A stretch of 64,000 bases of DNA from Diphasiastrum complanatum (lineage: Eukaryota; Streptophyta; Lycopodiopsida; Lycopodiales; Lycopodiaceae). The translations under genes were made by a program, and so were the position numbers. The stretch spans positions 35,408-99,407 of the forward strand of contig MU831872.1 of the NCBI GenBank assembly GCA_029204225.1, written 5' to 3'. Shown here piece after piece: positions 12,966 through 24,648 of this stretch (its first letter is position 1; each line of letters begins with the position of its first letter). A model generated the notes under the pieces. The model was not told where the DNA came from and made no database searches. It saw only the letters and a program-made list of their open reading frames with translations.

Positions 12966-14818
12966 TCACATGAAATAGCTCAAACATGAGATAGAACAAG
13001 TAAAGTAAACTTTAACAACACTTCCTTGCTGCTCCTTTGACCTTACTTGAGTATGAAATCTCCTGCAAAAATAGATCCATAACATTTTGCCAAACAACCT
13101 TCCTTTGATGCTCTTGACTAGCTTCAAATTGTCACCTTTCCTTTTATGTTGTTGAAGCCCTTTGAAACCAACCTCTTGATCTTCCTCTTGACCATCAAAT
13201 TCATTGAACAAAATTTGTTTTCTAGATCCATTACTTGATTTTCCAGCATGAAAACCATGAGAACCAATATCCACTACATAGCATCATCTACACAAGAAGA
13301 TTCTCCAAAACATGTGAAGTGAGTCACTTCCACTTGCTTACCTTTCTCTTGATCATCAAAGATATCAAAGATATGAACATCTTTAGACTTGAACCTTTGG
13401 AAATACTCCCTCTCAAACATATGATCTAGATCCAACAAAATCTCATCAATGCTTGATCTCAAATTTCCACAAAGGTTAGTGAAAACAATGTCACCAATGT
13501 CACCATCATAAATCAAAAGATAGATTCCAAACTTTCCATCCAACATGAAGTAGAGTGGGTGAAGATGAGTACCAAACCTAATAAATCCAGCCTTCTTGAG
13601 TCCATAACAAACCTCAATAAGCTCACCAATGAGATCTCCCTTGCCTTGAAGAAATTGCCTCTCGATTTGCTCCATGTAGTCTTCTTCAACCAACCTTTTG
13701 CCATCTCCATCATGAGTGGTCAAATCACAATCATAGAATCCTTTGAGTTGATGAAGAGATGTGAGATCCATGCCTTGGATCTTCCCAAGAACCAATCTTC
13801 CATTGCTCTTTCCTTCATAAGACGCCCTCTTAATGATTGCATCATAAGAAGTAAAAACCTCAAAGACATTAGAAGCCATGAAAAAAATGATTAGTACCTT
13901 CAACATAAGGATTATTGAAGTACTCTATTTTTTCAAACAAGAACTTCTACTCAATGATTTAGGTAATGACTCATATGATAATGATTCTTCCTCACTATCA
14001 TTCACAATGACATCATTCAAAGTACATCCTACTTTGAACTCTTCACATACTTCTCTTCTTCTTGACTTGTGACTATCTCCCTCACCAAGTCTCTTGGTAG
14101 AACCATTTGATTTACTCTCTTTATGAAGACATGTGACTCCACTTGCTGCAAAAATGACTTTTTTGGACTCATCACAAAAGAATGTAGAAGAACCACCTTC
14201 TTCATGAATGCATCTAGCAACATCTTTTTCCATGTGATCAAGGAAATCATTAACAACAATCTTTTCCAAGGAAGAACCTTCACCACCTCCATTGATGAAG
14301 TTAGCTCTTTCCTTACCTTTTGCATGCTTGTACTTGTCATGAAGAACCATTAAAACACCATCATTATCCTCGTAACTAGCCAAGTTAGCACAAAGATGAA
14401 CATTTCCAAGAAGCATATTAGATCTTGACCTAGATCTAGCATAAGGAAGCTTGTTAGACTTTGCATAAGATCCACCAATCTTATTGATGCTAAAAGGTAA
14501 CTTTGGAAAGTTGAGACCAATCTCCTTTTCCATTCCATCCTTTTTGTTAGCCATAACAAAAGCATCAAGCTTGAAAAGTCTACCTTGTCTATTGCCCCTA
14601 TCAACCAAGATTTCTTCCTTTGTAATAAAACAAGCATCACCACCAAACTTTATCATGTATCCTTTCTCTATCATTTGACCAACACTTAGCAAATTCTTTG
14701 AAAGTGAAGGAATGTAAAGAACACCATCAAGTCTTGCTTTCCTATTAGTAGAAAGACAAATAGGAATTAAACCAATACCTTCAATCACACACTCACCACC
14801 ATTTCTTGGCTCCATCAT
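12966..14818 (-). pseudogene. Protease-to-3' region of copia-like copy 1
   Basis: It begins with the equivalent of copy 2's ...NGGECVIEGIG and SLSKNLLSVGQMIEKGYM (copia protease/GAG-pre-integrase region) and runs through the long downstream frame. A single TAG near 13923 replaces a GAG codon of copy 2, and a one-base change of frame occurs near 13275. Otherwise the frame follows copy 2 closely. No integrase or intact RT motifs are seen. Confidence 0.75.
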
Positions 14819-15059
14819 AAGTGACCAGAGAAGTAAAGAACTTCTTGTGACTAGTCATGTGTGAACTAGCTCCAATATCAATTCACCATGAATCTTTGTC
14901 ATTCACTTGATATTAGACTTGAAGAACACATCAAAAGAGAATCACCACCACCTAGATCCTCATCATTAGTAGTAAAGTTGATTTGCTTGCTACCTTCATC
15001 TCTTTGCTTCTTCAAACATTCATTAGCAAACTGCCCTTCGATTCCACAATAAAAGCATT

Positions 15060-15857
15060 TCAACTTAGAATTATCTTTCTTTTTGCCAAAAGAGGAATTC
15101 TCACCTTGATCTTGACCTTTTGACCATTGCCTTTGGCTTTGCCCTTGAACTTGCCTTTGATGAACATAGCCTCCTCTTCATAATGAGATGTCGATGTAGA
15201 TCCACCTCCTCTTGATTGAAGCCTAAACTCCTTGTTCACCAAGATCTCTTGCAAATCCACAATATTTGACAAAGTTTTTTGAATAGCAAAAATTTGAACA
15301 AGATTAGCATGATCATCCAACAAGCCATTAAGTATAACTTGAACCAGTTCTACCTCCTTAATGCTCTCATCAATACATGCTAACTCATCATTGAATGCTT
15401 TAACCCTCAATACAAAAGCATGAGTACTCTCTTCCTTCTTTTGAAAACTTTGAAAGATTTGCCTCCTAAGAGTAAGCACTCTTGAAGTATACTTGGATTC
15501 ATAAATCTTATTCAGAGCTTCCCAAGCCTCCAAATATGATGTGCACTTACCAACTTCCTTGAGAAGTTCATTGGTAACATTCATCTTTATCATATGTAGA
15601 GCTTTATCTGCTCTCTTGTCATACATCACTTGATCTTGAGGTGCTTGAGGCCTCTCCTCCACACCTGCAACAATCTCCATCAACTCATTCATCTCCAATA
15701 AGGACTCCATCCTCACATTCCAAGTACAATAGTTGATTGAGGTAAGCCTATCATTGCCTTCCAACATGGATCCACCACTTGTAGCCATGTTGCAATGACC
15801 TGATCTTCCTCTTTCAATCTGTTCCAATGCACAAAGCGCTCTCTTGAATGTCAACAA
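15060..15857 (-). pseudogene. Copia-type Gag (UBN2-like) of copy 1
   Basis: An open minus-strand frame with LTSINYCTWNVRMESLLEMN near the start, YLEAWEALNKIYESK and FQKKEESTHAFVLRVKAFND follows the usual Ty1/copia Gag order (DUF4219/UBN2). It keeps seven bases near the VEERPQAP segment and eleven near HYEEEAMFIKG that are missing in copy 2. The frame closes near 15060, just upstream of the zinc-knuckle region. A Gag protein would form the particle that packages element RNA; host use is not implied. Confidence 0.85.
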
Positions 15858-16551
15858 CTCAAGAAAAAATCACAAAGATATGGAACCTCTCAAATCTCTT
15901 CTAACACTTCTAACTAGAAAATCAACACATAGAATACTGAAATCTTGATCAACCTATGATCTATCCTCAATCTAATGATTCTTGCCACTTCCTAAGATTA
16001 AAACACACTCAAATGAAGTTCAGTAACCTCACAAAATAGATATCCAATCAAAATTAGCGTTTTGACAAAATCACAAAAGATTGAATAGCTCAAATTCTAC
16101 ATGCAATTTCTAAAAACTTGATATATCATCTTGTAGCCTCCAATGAGACCTTCCTAATGCACCAAAAATCAACTAATTCTAGTAAACCAAGTGTGAAGTT
16201 GGAATTGATCAAGTATATAACCCTATATTGAGTTTTTACCTACAAAAGATCAATCCTACATATGCAAAAATGGAGATTTTTGAGTAGAAATCAATCGAGA
16301 GTGAAAATGCACATTCAATGAGTGGTGAGAAAAATGAATGATAATGAAGAGTTCATGATAAAGAAGATGAGATATCGCCAACACTCCCTTGTATCCAGAA
16401 GCATATTTTTCTTGATTACCAACAACACTTCTCCTGTTGAACTTACAAGCTATGTATTGGAGTTCTAATGGTGTTATGTCATTGTTCATATATGCATAAA
16501 CCAAAAACACATTATATTCTATCTACTTGCATGCATTCTTGGAGTGCCTCC

Positions 16552-17204
16552 TATGAGAGATTTCAACTAGTTTAGTCTAGTTTAGTCACATTTTGGTAAA
16601 TTGTCAATAAGAGGCCAAAACTCATTTTAGACTTAGAGATAAACTTTTTGAAGTTATATTAGTTTAAAATACATTCAATAAACACTTTTGGAAAGTGTGG
16701 GAAAGTTGTTAGTCGAGTTTGAGAGACATTCAAATTTGAACTTTGGGTACATTGAATCTAGACCCAAAAATAGTAAGGTTTACATTTTGGAGGGAAAGCC
16801 AAGTGGCCAAATAGGGTTTGGAAACTCTATAAAAGGATGTAACTCGTGGAGAGACACATCTTCTCTCTTATCTCTCTCATTTCATCATTATACATGGTTC
16901 TCTTTGGGTTCTACTACTCATTGGTGCACTATCTTGGTGTTATCTTGCAATCTTGTGTGTAGAATGCTCATTTATTGCTATTTTCGGTTCCACACGTGTG
17001 AAATACAATAGGTACTGTAATTGTAGGGACAGCAAACATATTTTATGTTTTGGTTCATGTTTGATCAATATCTCTTAGAGTTTGCATCTCATTTTGTATG
17101 TAGATGCTGATTTTTCTACATTGGCAGGATTGTTGGTTTGCTCCTTATTGTAACCAAAGATTTGGGACATGGATTGGATCTTGAATGATCTGAAATCCTT
17201 CACA
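16552..17204 (+). repeat. 5' LTR of copia-like copy 2
   Basis: It starts TATGAGAG, where the 3' LTR has TGTGAGAG, and ends TTCACA. The TGTGA/TCACA inverted ends are typical of LTRs. The 3' LTR is nearly identical, differing by only a few substitutions and indels, which points to a fairly recent insertion. Confidence 0.93.
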
Positions 17205-17216
17205 TGGTATCAGAGC
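17205..17216 (+). promoter_or_regulatory. Primer binding site, initiator tRNA-Met type
   Basis: TGGTATCAGAGC follows the 5' LTR directly. It is the usual plant copia PBS complementary to the 3' end of initiator tRNA-Met. Confidence 0.95.
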
Positions 17217-17805
17217 TCTTTTGTTTCAGGTTATGAAAGGTCATCCATCTTTAGCAAGGATTTGGAGGAGTTACCAATGTTAGAGCATGCTAGATTGATC
17301 TCTACTCAAAAATCAGCATTTTTGCATGTGTAGAATTGATCTTTTGTAGGTCAAAACTCAATATAGGGTTATATACTTAATCAATTCCGATTTCACACTT
17401 GGTTTACTGGATTTAGATGATATTTGGTGCATTAGGAAGGTCTCATTGAAGTCTACAAGAAGATATACCAAGTTTCTAGAAATTGCATGTAGAATTTGAG
17501 ATATTCAATTTTTTGTTATTTTGTCAAAACCCTAATTTTGATTGGATCTCTAGTTTGTGAGGTTACTGAACCTCATTTGAGTGTGTTTTAATCTTAGGAA
17601 GTGTCAAGAATCATTAGATTGAGGATAGATCATAGGTTGATCAAGATTTCACTATTCTATGTGTTGATTTTCTAGTTAGAAGTGCTAGAAGAGATTTGAG
17701 AGGTTCCATATCTTTGTGATTTCTTCTTGAGTTCATTTGTTGACATTCAAGAGAGTGCTTTGTGCATAGGAATAGGTTGAAAGAAGAAGATCAGGTCACT
17801 TCAAC

Positions 17806-18458
17806 ATGGCTACAAGTGGTGGATTTATGTTGGAGAGCAATGATAGGCTTACCTCAATCAACTATTCTACTTGGAAGGTGAGGATGGAGTCCTTATTGGA
17901 GATGAATGAGTTGATGGAGATTGTTGCAGGTGTGGACCTCAAGCACCTCAAGATCAAGTGAGGTATGACAAGAGAGCAAAGAAAGCTCTACACATGATTA
18001 AGATGAATGTTACCAATGAACTTCTCAAGGAAGTTGGTAAGTGCACATCATATTTGGAGGCTTGGGAAGCTCTGAATAAGATTTATGAATCCAAGTCTAC
18101 TTCAAGAGTGCTTACTCTTAGGAGGCAAATCTTTCAAAGTTTTCAAAAGAAGGAAGAGAGTACTCATGCTTTTGTATTGAGGGTTAAAGCATTCAATGAT
18201 GAGTTAGCATGTATTGATGAGAGCATTAAGGAGGTAGAACTGGTTCAAGTTATACTTAATGGCTTGTTGGATGATCATGCTAATCTTGTTAAAAGTTTTG
18301 CTATTCAAAAGACTTTGCCAAGTATTGTGAATTTTCAAGAGATCTTGGTGAATGAGGAGTATAGGCTTCAATCAAGAAGAGGTGGATCTACATCGACATC
18401 TCATTATGATGTTCATCAAAGGCAAGTCCAAGGGCAAAGGCAAAGGCAAGTGGTCTAA
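17806..18458 (+). pseudogene. Copia-type Gag of copy 2, frameshifted
   Basis: The ATG at 17806 starts MATSGGF...DRLTSINYSTWKV. A seven-base loss near 17935, judged against copy 1, breaks the frame. The rest continues from about 17958 (KALHMIKMNVTNELLKEVGK, YLEAWEALNKIYESK). A second loss of eleven bases near 18409 shifts the frame again. The family assignment (UBN2-type Gag) is secure; the product as written would be truncated. Confidence 0.85.
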
Positions 18459-18954
18459 AGGGCAAGATCAAGGTGAGACTTCTTCTTTTGGAAAAAAGAA
18501 AGATAAGTCTAAGTTGAAATGCTTTTACTGTGGAATCAAAGGGCATTTTGCAAATGAATGTTTGCAGAAGCAAAGAGATGAAGGTAGCAAGCAAATCAAC
18601 TTTATTACTAATGATGAGGATCTAGGTGGTGGTGATTCTCTTTTGATGTGTTCTTCAAGTCCAATATCAAGTGAAGGTGACAAAGATTCATGGTGGATTG
18701 ATAGTGGAGCTAGTTCACACATGACTAGTCACAAAGAGTTCTTTACTTCTTTGGTCACTTATGATAGAGCCAAGAAAGCAATTCACATGGCCAATGGTGG
18801 TGAGTGTGTGATTGAAGGTATTGGTTCAATTCCTATTTGTCTCTCTACTAATAGGAAAGGAAGACTTGATGGTGTTCTTTCCTTCACTTTCAAAGAATTT
18901 GATAAGTGTTGGTCAAATGATAGAGAAAGGATACATGGTAAAGTTTGGTGGTGA
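18440..18954 (+). pseudogene. Zinc knuckle and copia protease segment of copy 2
   Basis: A Lys/Gly-rich stretch precedes a CCHC knuckle, CFYCGIKGHFANEC (about 18519-18560). The protease active-site motif DSGASSHMTSH follows near 18700-18730, then NGGECVIEGIGSIPI. A four-base loss near 18880, relative to copy 1, moves the following SLSKNL...VGQMIEKGY block into the frame that stays open to 21196. Confidence 0.85.
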
Positions 18955-21196
18955 TGCTTGTTTCATTACAAAGGAAGAAATCTTGGTTGCTAGGGGCAAT
19001 AGACAAGGTAGACTTTTCAAGCTTGATGCTTTTGTTATGGCTAACAAAAAGGATGGAATGGAAAAGGAGATTGGTCTCAACTTTCCAAAGTTACCTTTTA
19101 GCATCAATAAGATTGGTGGATCTTATGCAAAGTCTAACAAGCTTCCTTTTGCTAGATCAATGTCAAGATCTAATATGCTTCTTGGAGATGTTCATCTTTG
19201 TGCTAACTTGGCTAGTCTTGAGGATAATGATGGTGTTTCAATGGTTCTTCATGGCAAGTGCAAGCATGCAAAAGGTAAGGAAAGAGCTAACTTCATCAAT
19301 GGAGGTGAAGGTTCTTCCTTGGAAAAGATTGTTGTTAATTATTTCTTTGATCATATGGAAAAGGATGTTGCTAGGTGCATGCATGAAGGAGGTGGTTCTT
19401 CTACATTCTTTTGTGATGAGTCCAAGAAAGTCATTTTTGCAGCAAGTGGAGTCACATTTCTTCATAAAGAGAGTAGATCAAATGGTTCTATCAAGAGACT
19501 TAGTGAGGGAGATAGTCACAAGTCAAGAAGAAGAGAAGTATGTGAAGAGTTCAAAGTAGGATGTACTTTGAATGATGTCATTGTGAATGATAGTGAGGAA
19601 GAATCATTATCATATGATTCATTACCTAAAACATTGAGTAGAAGTTCTTGTTTGAAAAAAGAGAGTACTTCAATCATCCTTATGTTGAAGGTACTAATCA
19701 TTTTTTTCATGGCTTCTAATGTTTTTGAGGTTTCTACTTCTTATGATGCAATCATTAAGAGGGCGTCTTATGAAGGAAAGAGCAATGGAAGATTGGTTCT
19801 TGGGAAGATCCAAGGCATGGATCTCACATCTCTTCATCAACTCAAAGGATTCTATGATTGTGAATTGATCACTCATGATCAAGATGGCAAAAGGTTGGTT
19901 GGAGAAGACTACATGGAGCAAATCGAGAGGCAATTTCTTCAAGGCAAGGGAGATCTCATTGGTGAGCTTATTGAGGTTTGTTATGGACTCAAGAGGCCTG
20001 GATTTATTAGGTTTGATACTCATCTTCACCTACTCTACTTCATGTTGGATGGAAAGTTTGGAATCTATCTTTTGATTTATGATGGTGACATTGGTGACAT
20101 TGTTTTCACTAACCTTTGTGGAAATTCGAGATCAAGCATTGATGAGTTCTTGTTGGATATAGATCATATGTTTCAGAGGGAGTATTTTCAGATGGTCAGG
20201 TCTGAAGATATTCATATCTTTGATATCTTTGATGATCAAGAGAAAGGTAAGCAAGTGGAAGTGACTCACTTTGCTTTACTCACATGTTTTGGAGAATTTT
20301 CTTGTGTAGATGATGCTATGCAAGTGGATATTGGTTCTCATGGTTTTCATACTGGAAAATCAAGTAATGGATCTGAAAAAAAAAGTCTGTTCAATGACTT
20401 TGATGGTCAAGAAGAAGATCAAGAGGTTGGTCTCAAAGGGCTTCAACAACACAAAAGGAAAGGTGGCAATTTGGAGCTAGTCAAGAGCATCAAAGGAAGG
20501 TTATTTGGCAAAGATGTTATGGATCTGCTTTTGCAGCTTATTGAAGACTCAAGTAAGGTCAAAGGAGCAACAAGAAAGTTTTGTTCAAGTTTACTTTACT
20601 TGTTCTATCTCATGTTTGATCTATTTCATGTGGATGTGTGCAAATTGTCAAGATATGGACAAACTAGCTACATTGTCTTGCAATATCTTATTGTTGGAGT
20701 TGTACTAGCATTCTTGGCTGGTTTTGCTGATGGAAATGAAGCTATTGGAGGTTCATTATCTCACTCATTCATGGCCAAGTCATCGAGGGCTGATGATATC
20801 TCTTGGCAAGATGGAGATGGAGGCTTATTCATGGAGTTTTATGGTGGAGACATATCAAGAAAGGACAAAGTTGGAGGAGACAAGCAAGCAAATGGTCATC
20901 ACTCACATCTATTGTTTGGTTGCTGTAATTCTCCAGAGATTTCAAAGTTTGAAACATGGAAGAATCATTTCATTCACATTCTATTTGGTTCTTCATGTTC
21001 TAGTTATATCTTGATGTGTAAAATTGATGTAAGAAATAGTGAAGCATCCAATTTGGACACTATTCTCTATATCAATTATGAAAGATACTTTAGAACCCTA
21101 GAAAAAGGATCTATACTTAGGATGGAGATCATTCTAAAGTTGGATCAAAGTTCTATTGTCAAAACTATGCCAAAACTAGTTGAAGAGGGAGTGTGA
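18812..21196 (+). CDS. Long ORF of uncertain origin replacing integrase/RT in the copia-like element
   Basis: About 794 codons stay open despite decay elsewhere in the element. The first ~60 residues are the end of the protease/GAG-pre-integrase region. Standard copia integrase motifs (the GHxN...HxxHCxxC finger and D,D35E core) do not follow. Around 19,700-20,220 a faint RT-like order appears: NGRLVLGK, EDYMEQIE, CYGLKRPGFIRF and YLLIYDGD. Plant copia RT usually reads YMEQPEGF, YGLKQ and YLLLYVDD. The catalytic YVDD position would be YDGD, so RT activity is not expected. A strong hydrophobic stretch (YIVLQYLIVGVVLAFLAGFA) near 20,670-20,740 could span a membrane. Copy 1 retains most of the same frame. 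It could be a degenerated RT or a newly acquired ORF; I am not sure which. Confidence 0.6.
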   Translation: MKVLVQFLFVSLLIGKEDLMVFFPSLSKNLISVGQMIEKGYMVKFGGDACFITKEEILVARGNRQGRLFKLDAFVMANKKDGMEKEIGLNFPKLPFSINKIGGSYAKSNKLPFARSMSRSNMLLGDVHLCANLASLEDNDGVSMVLHGKCKHAKGKERANFINGGEGSSLEKIVVNYFFDHMEKDVARCMHEGGGSSTFFCDESKKVIFAASGVTFLHKESRSNGSIKRLSEGDSHKSRRREVCEEFKVGCTLNDVIVNDSEEESLSYDSLPKTLSRSSCLKKESTSIILMLKVLIIFFMASNVFEVSTSYDAIIKRASYEGKSNGRLVLGKIQGMDLTSLHQLKGFYDCELITHDQDGKRLVGEDYMEQIERQFLQGKGDLIGELIEVCYGLKRPGFIRFDTHLHLLYFMLDGKFGIYLLIYDGDIGDIVFTNLCGNSRSSIDEFLLDIDHMFQREYFQMVRSEDIHIFDIFDDQEKGKQVEVTHFALLTCFGEFSCVDDAMQVDIGSHGFHTGKSSNGSEKKSLFNDFDGQEEDQEVGLKGLQQHKRKGGNLELVKSIKGRLFGKDVMDLLLQLIEDSSKVKGATRKFCSSLLYLFYLMFDLFHVDVCKLSRYGQTSYIVLQYLIVGVVLAFLAGFADGNEAIGGSLSHSFMAKSSRADDISWQDGDGGLFMEFYGGDISRKDKVGGDKQANGHHSHLLFGCCNSPEISKFETWKNHFIHILFGSSCSSYILMCKIDVRNSEASNLDTILYINYERYFRTLEKGSILRMEIILKLDQSSIVKTMPKLVEEGV
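21183..21191 (+). other. Polypurine tract
   Basis: AAGAGGGAG lies immediately before the 3' LTR, the expected primer site for plus-strand DNA synthesis. Confidence 0.8.
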
Positions 21197-21845
21197 GAGA
21201 TTTCAACTAGTTTAGTCTAGTTTAGTCACATTTTGGTAAATTGTCAATAAGAGGCCAAAACTCATTTTAGACTTAGAGATAAACTTTTTGAAGTTATATT
21301 AGTTTAAAATACATTCAATAAACACTTTTGGAAAGTGTGGGAAAGTTGGTAGTCAACTTTGAGAGACATTCAAATTTGAACTTTGGGTACATTGAATCTA
21401 GACCCAAAAATAGTAGGGTTTACATTTTGGAGGGAAAGCCAAGTGGCCAAATAGGGTTTGGAAACTCTATAAAAGGATGTAACTCGTGGAGAGACATAAC
21501 TTCTCTCTTCTCTCTCTCATTTCATCATTATACATGGTTCTCTTTGGGTTCTACTACTCATTGGTGCACTATCTTGGTGTTATCTTGCAATCTTGTGTGT
21601 AGAATGCTCATTTATTGCTATTTTCAGTTCTACACGTGTGAAATACAGTAGGCTACTGTAATTGTACGGACAGCAAACATATTTTATGTTTTGGTTCATG
21701 TTTTATCAATATCTCTTAGAGTTTGCATCTCATTTTGTATGTAGATGCTGATTTTTCTACATTGGCAGGATTGTTGGTTTGCTCCTTATTGTAACCAAAG
21801 ATTTGGGACATGGATTGGATCTTGAATGATCTGAAATCCTTCACA
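21192..21845 (+). repeat. 3' LTR of copia-like copy 2
   Basis: TGTGAGAG...TTCACA, 654 bp, paired with 16552-17204 and followed by the target duplication CCTCC. Confidence 0.93.
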
Positions 21846-21850
21846 CCTCC

Positions 21851-22450
21851 ATCATCTCTAACACATAATTCTTAGGGTTTTGCTATAATCCTTGTATATC
21901 TCAATGTGTGCATTCTTTGAGTACTATGGCTCTAGAGTCATTAATAAAATTCTTGAGAAGTTCATAGTTGGAATAGAACTTGTCTACCATAAACCCTTAA
22001 ACACTCTATATTGTTTTTTAAATCATATGTTTATGCACTCAGTTTTATGACAATAATATCATTTTGCAGTCTATTACAAAAAAGAAAAATTCCTAAAGAC
22101 CATGTAATAGTCACTAAATGGAACATGGAATATATTGAGAAGGCTTGGAATGAATTATAAAATGACTCATGCATGTCTGATTGACTACATTTTGTACAGG
22201 GGTGTGCATTCAGAAAAAGATCAATGACACACACCATGATACAAAAATAATGTACAAGGACTAAATGTGCCACAAAAAGTGTCATGTCATTTTCCTATCA
22301 TGTCAGGACTACAACAATTATTCGATGCATATATTTGGCACAACAACTAATAGACTGACATACCAAAAATAGATCTAAGGATGAGGTTATGCAAGTGCCA
22401 AGTGACTCACTTATGAGGAAACATATCACTGACCAGTTGTTTGAGTTTAA
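21851..22450. other. No recognised gene
   Basis: AT-rich flank between the copia-like element and the CACTA relic. No motif seen. Confidence 0.5.
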
Positions 22451-22464
22451 AAATAAACCTCGTC

Positions 22465-23468
22465 ATTCAAGGTTTGGTTGCGGTTTGTGTTCGAGCCTCA
22501 ACATATTGGTTTCAAGGACAAAGTTAAGAACATTAATGCTTACCTAGAACCACTAATTAAAGAATTGTGTATGCTTTGGAATGGTGTCAATGTATATGAC
22601 ATCTCAAGACCTTTGCATGAAAGAAATTTCATTTTTCATGAAAGTCTAATGTGGACAACGCATGATTATCCCAATTTGAGTGACTGTTCAAGTGTGTACT
22701 ACCCTACCCTATTTTTGGAATGTCAATAATGATTATTGATTCTCGATTACCTCTCATGCATATTATTTTAATATTTTAATTCAATCACAAATGCAGTCAA
22801 CTTCTAAATACAGAGCATGCTCCATATATGGGCTAAATTTGGAAAGTCATTGTAGTACAAATTTGTTGAGAAAAGTGGTATACCAATCGACCACCCTTTG
22901 CAAACAATCCAAAGGCGATCTTGGGGAGGATTGAAAGGTGGCCCTTTAATTAGACCTCCAACCCCACGAATGGGAGTAAAAGATTGGTACAACAAGTGGA
23001 TTAAGCACCATGATGTATATGACCCTTGGGATAAATCAAATTGAAGGCATAAGGAGACTGTCAATATTTTGGCAATTACCCTATTGGAACAATTTCTTGA
23101 TTGATCACCTCTTGGATCCTATGCACATATAAAAAAATAAGGGTGAATCTCCACGGAAACATATAATTGGTGAAAAACATAATGTTGTAGCATGTCCAGA
23201 CTTGGAAGTGGCTAAGGTAAAGATAATCTATTGGATTCAAAATTATGAAAGTGGGGCGATAAGTATACCTAATGTGCAATGGATTCAACAAAGAGACAGA
23301 GCTTTCACATGTCCAGGATTTCATGGACAAATAAGAACTCCAATTGAATATGCACATTCCTTGTGTAACTCATTCACCAAAGATGACAAATTAAGTGGAT
23401 TTAAATCTCTCGATTGGCTAAAGATGTTGCAATTCATGCTTTTGATTTCTATTCGAGGTTGTTCATGA
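22465..23468 (+). pseudogene. CACTA (En/Spm) TNP2-type transposase relic
   Basis: Plus-strand fragments follow the order of plant TNP2 transposases. They are KDKVKNINAYLEPLIKEL..LWNGVNVYDISRP with LMWTTHDYPNLS (22478-22729), a LPYWNNFLIDHLLDPMHI stretch near 23070-23130, and KDDKLSGFKSLDWLKMLQF..ISIRGC (to 23468). Frame changes and stops separate them, and some intermediate sequence (about 22800-23040) does not fit. The family call is from motif order; the copy is dead. Confidence 0.75.
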
Positions 23469-24648
23469 GACAATCTATGAAGCACATTGTATAAATTACA
23501 GTCAATGGTAAGGTATTTTCAAAACTCATTTGAGACTATGGACCTTAGAAAAGACATGACATTCTAAAGTCATCATAATACTTTATTTGTAACTGATTTT
23601 GTGTAATGTCAATCTTGTAGGTGAATCACCTCAAAAGAGATCAATTGGAGTGAAGTGCAATCAAAACAACAAGAAATGACTGAAACAACGTGCTTGTTGG
23701 AAAGAGATTTCTAACTTCATTCATGGACACACTAGTTTATCTTTTCACGCATTTGGTTCAAGAAAATTTCATTGTTGGTCCCATGCACTAGATGGATGTT
23801 GTACCTTGATCTTTTTATGAAAGTGCTAAAAGACTTCAGGACAAAAGGCTAGAAACTAACAACATAAAAGGTTGGCTTGTTCAAGAATCCTTGTTTTACA
23901 TCATATAATATATCTCATAAATACATGCTAGTGCACCAAGGTTATGCATGATAAAGCAGATGGATTTGTTAAAAACAAATTATTGCAAGAAAAAGATGAG
24001 ATAAGAAATCTATGACCATTACTACCTAAAAATATTGAAACGTTCATGTTGTATGATTGCAGACAAATGGAAAACGGATTCAAAGTATGGAATTGAAACG
24101 TAAAAAATAAAAATACTCATTTAGAAGAACAAACAGGACAACAAGTCACCATTTGTGAGAAAAAAAATGAAAAATCAATACGATGCACATGTGAATGATA
24201 CTCTCAAAATAACAACATAAAATGGTGAACATGTGACAAAAGAATAGTGGGAAATACTTGATTTTTGATGTGTAATGGTCCAAAGTTAACTATCGTGAAA
24301 AAAATGTCATGGTTAGAAAGAATTTGTCTGGCTTCTTTGCAATTGACTCAACCAAAGTGATACCAATGAAGTCATACGACATGTTTCTATTGCCACAACA
24401 TTGTGAATAGGTGTAAGTACTTTGAAAATTGTAGTCTAAATTACATGAGCCATTCATATGATTACTTTCAATTCATAAACATGTTGTCCAATTACGCATT
24501 AATTTTACTTTGCAATTTGTCTATTATAGATCATATTTTGTCCAGATCGAGATATTGCATCATATATGGCAAACGACTTGCACAAGGATGTCATATTTCT
24601 TACATAATGGATAGAGCCTGGACCCTTGATCCGAGTTCCAATTGATGT
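23469..24648. other. Probable continuation of decayed transposon DNA
   Basis: AT-rich, with only short frames and no recognisable domain. It lies between the CACTA relic and a gypsy LTR. No CACTA TIR was identified here. Confidence 0.4.

Larger units (their letters stand above)
12295..16290 (-). mobile_element. Non-autonomous copia-like element, copy 1 (minus strand, 5' truncated)
   Basis: This is the inverted counterpart of the element at 16552-21845. In minus orientation it has leader sequence (about 15860-16290), gag, zinc knuckle, protease and the long downstream region, then a 3' LTR at 12295-12945. Homology to the other copy's leader stops near 16290, and no 5' LTR follows. Relative to copy 2 it lacks about 540 bp just before the 3' LTR (the counterpart of about 20642-21178). 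It keeps some gag and protease bases that copy 2 has lost. Confidence 0.85.
16552..21845 (+). mobile_element. Non-autonomous copia-like LTR element, copy 2, structurally complete
   Basis: All structural parts are visible: 5' LTR 16552-17204, PBS 17205-17216, gag and protease region, long 3' frame, PPT 21183-21191 and 3' LTR 21192-21845. A perfect 5-bp target duplication CCTCC lies at 16547-16551 and 21846-21850. The whole is 5294 bp. Integrase and a functional reverse transcriptase are absent, so mobility would need enzymes from another copia element. Small deletions in gag and protease show decay. Confidence 0.93.
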
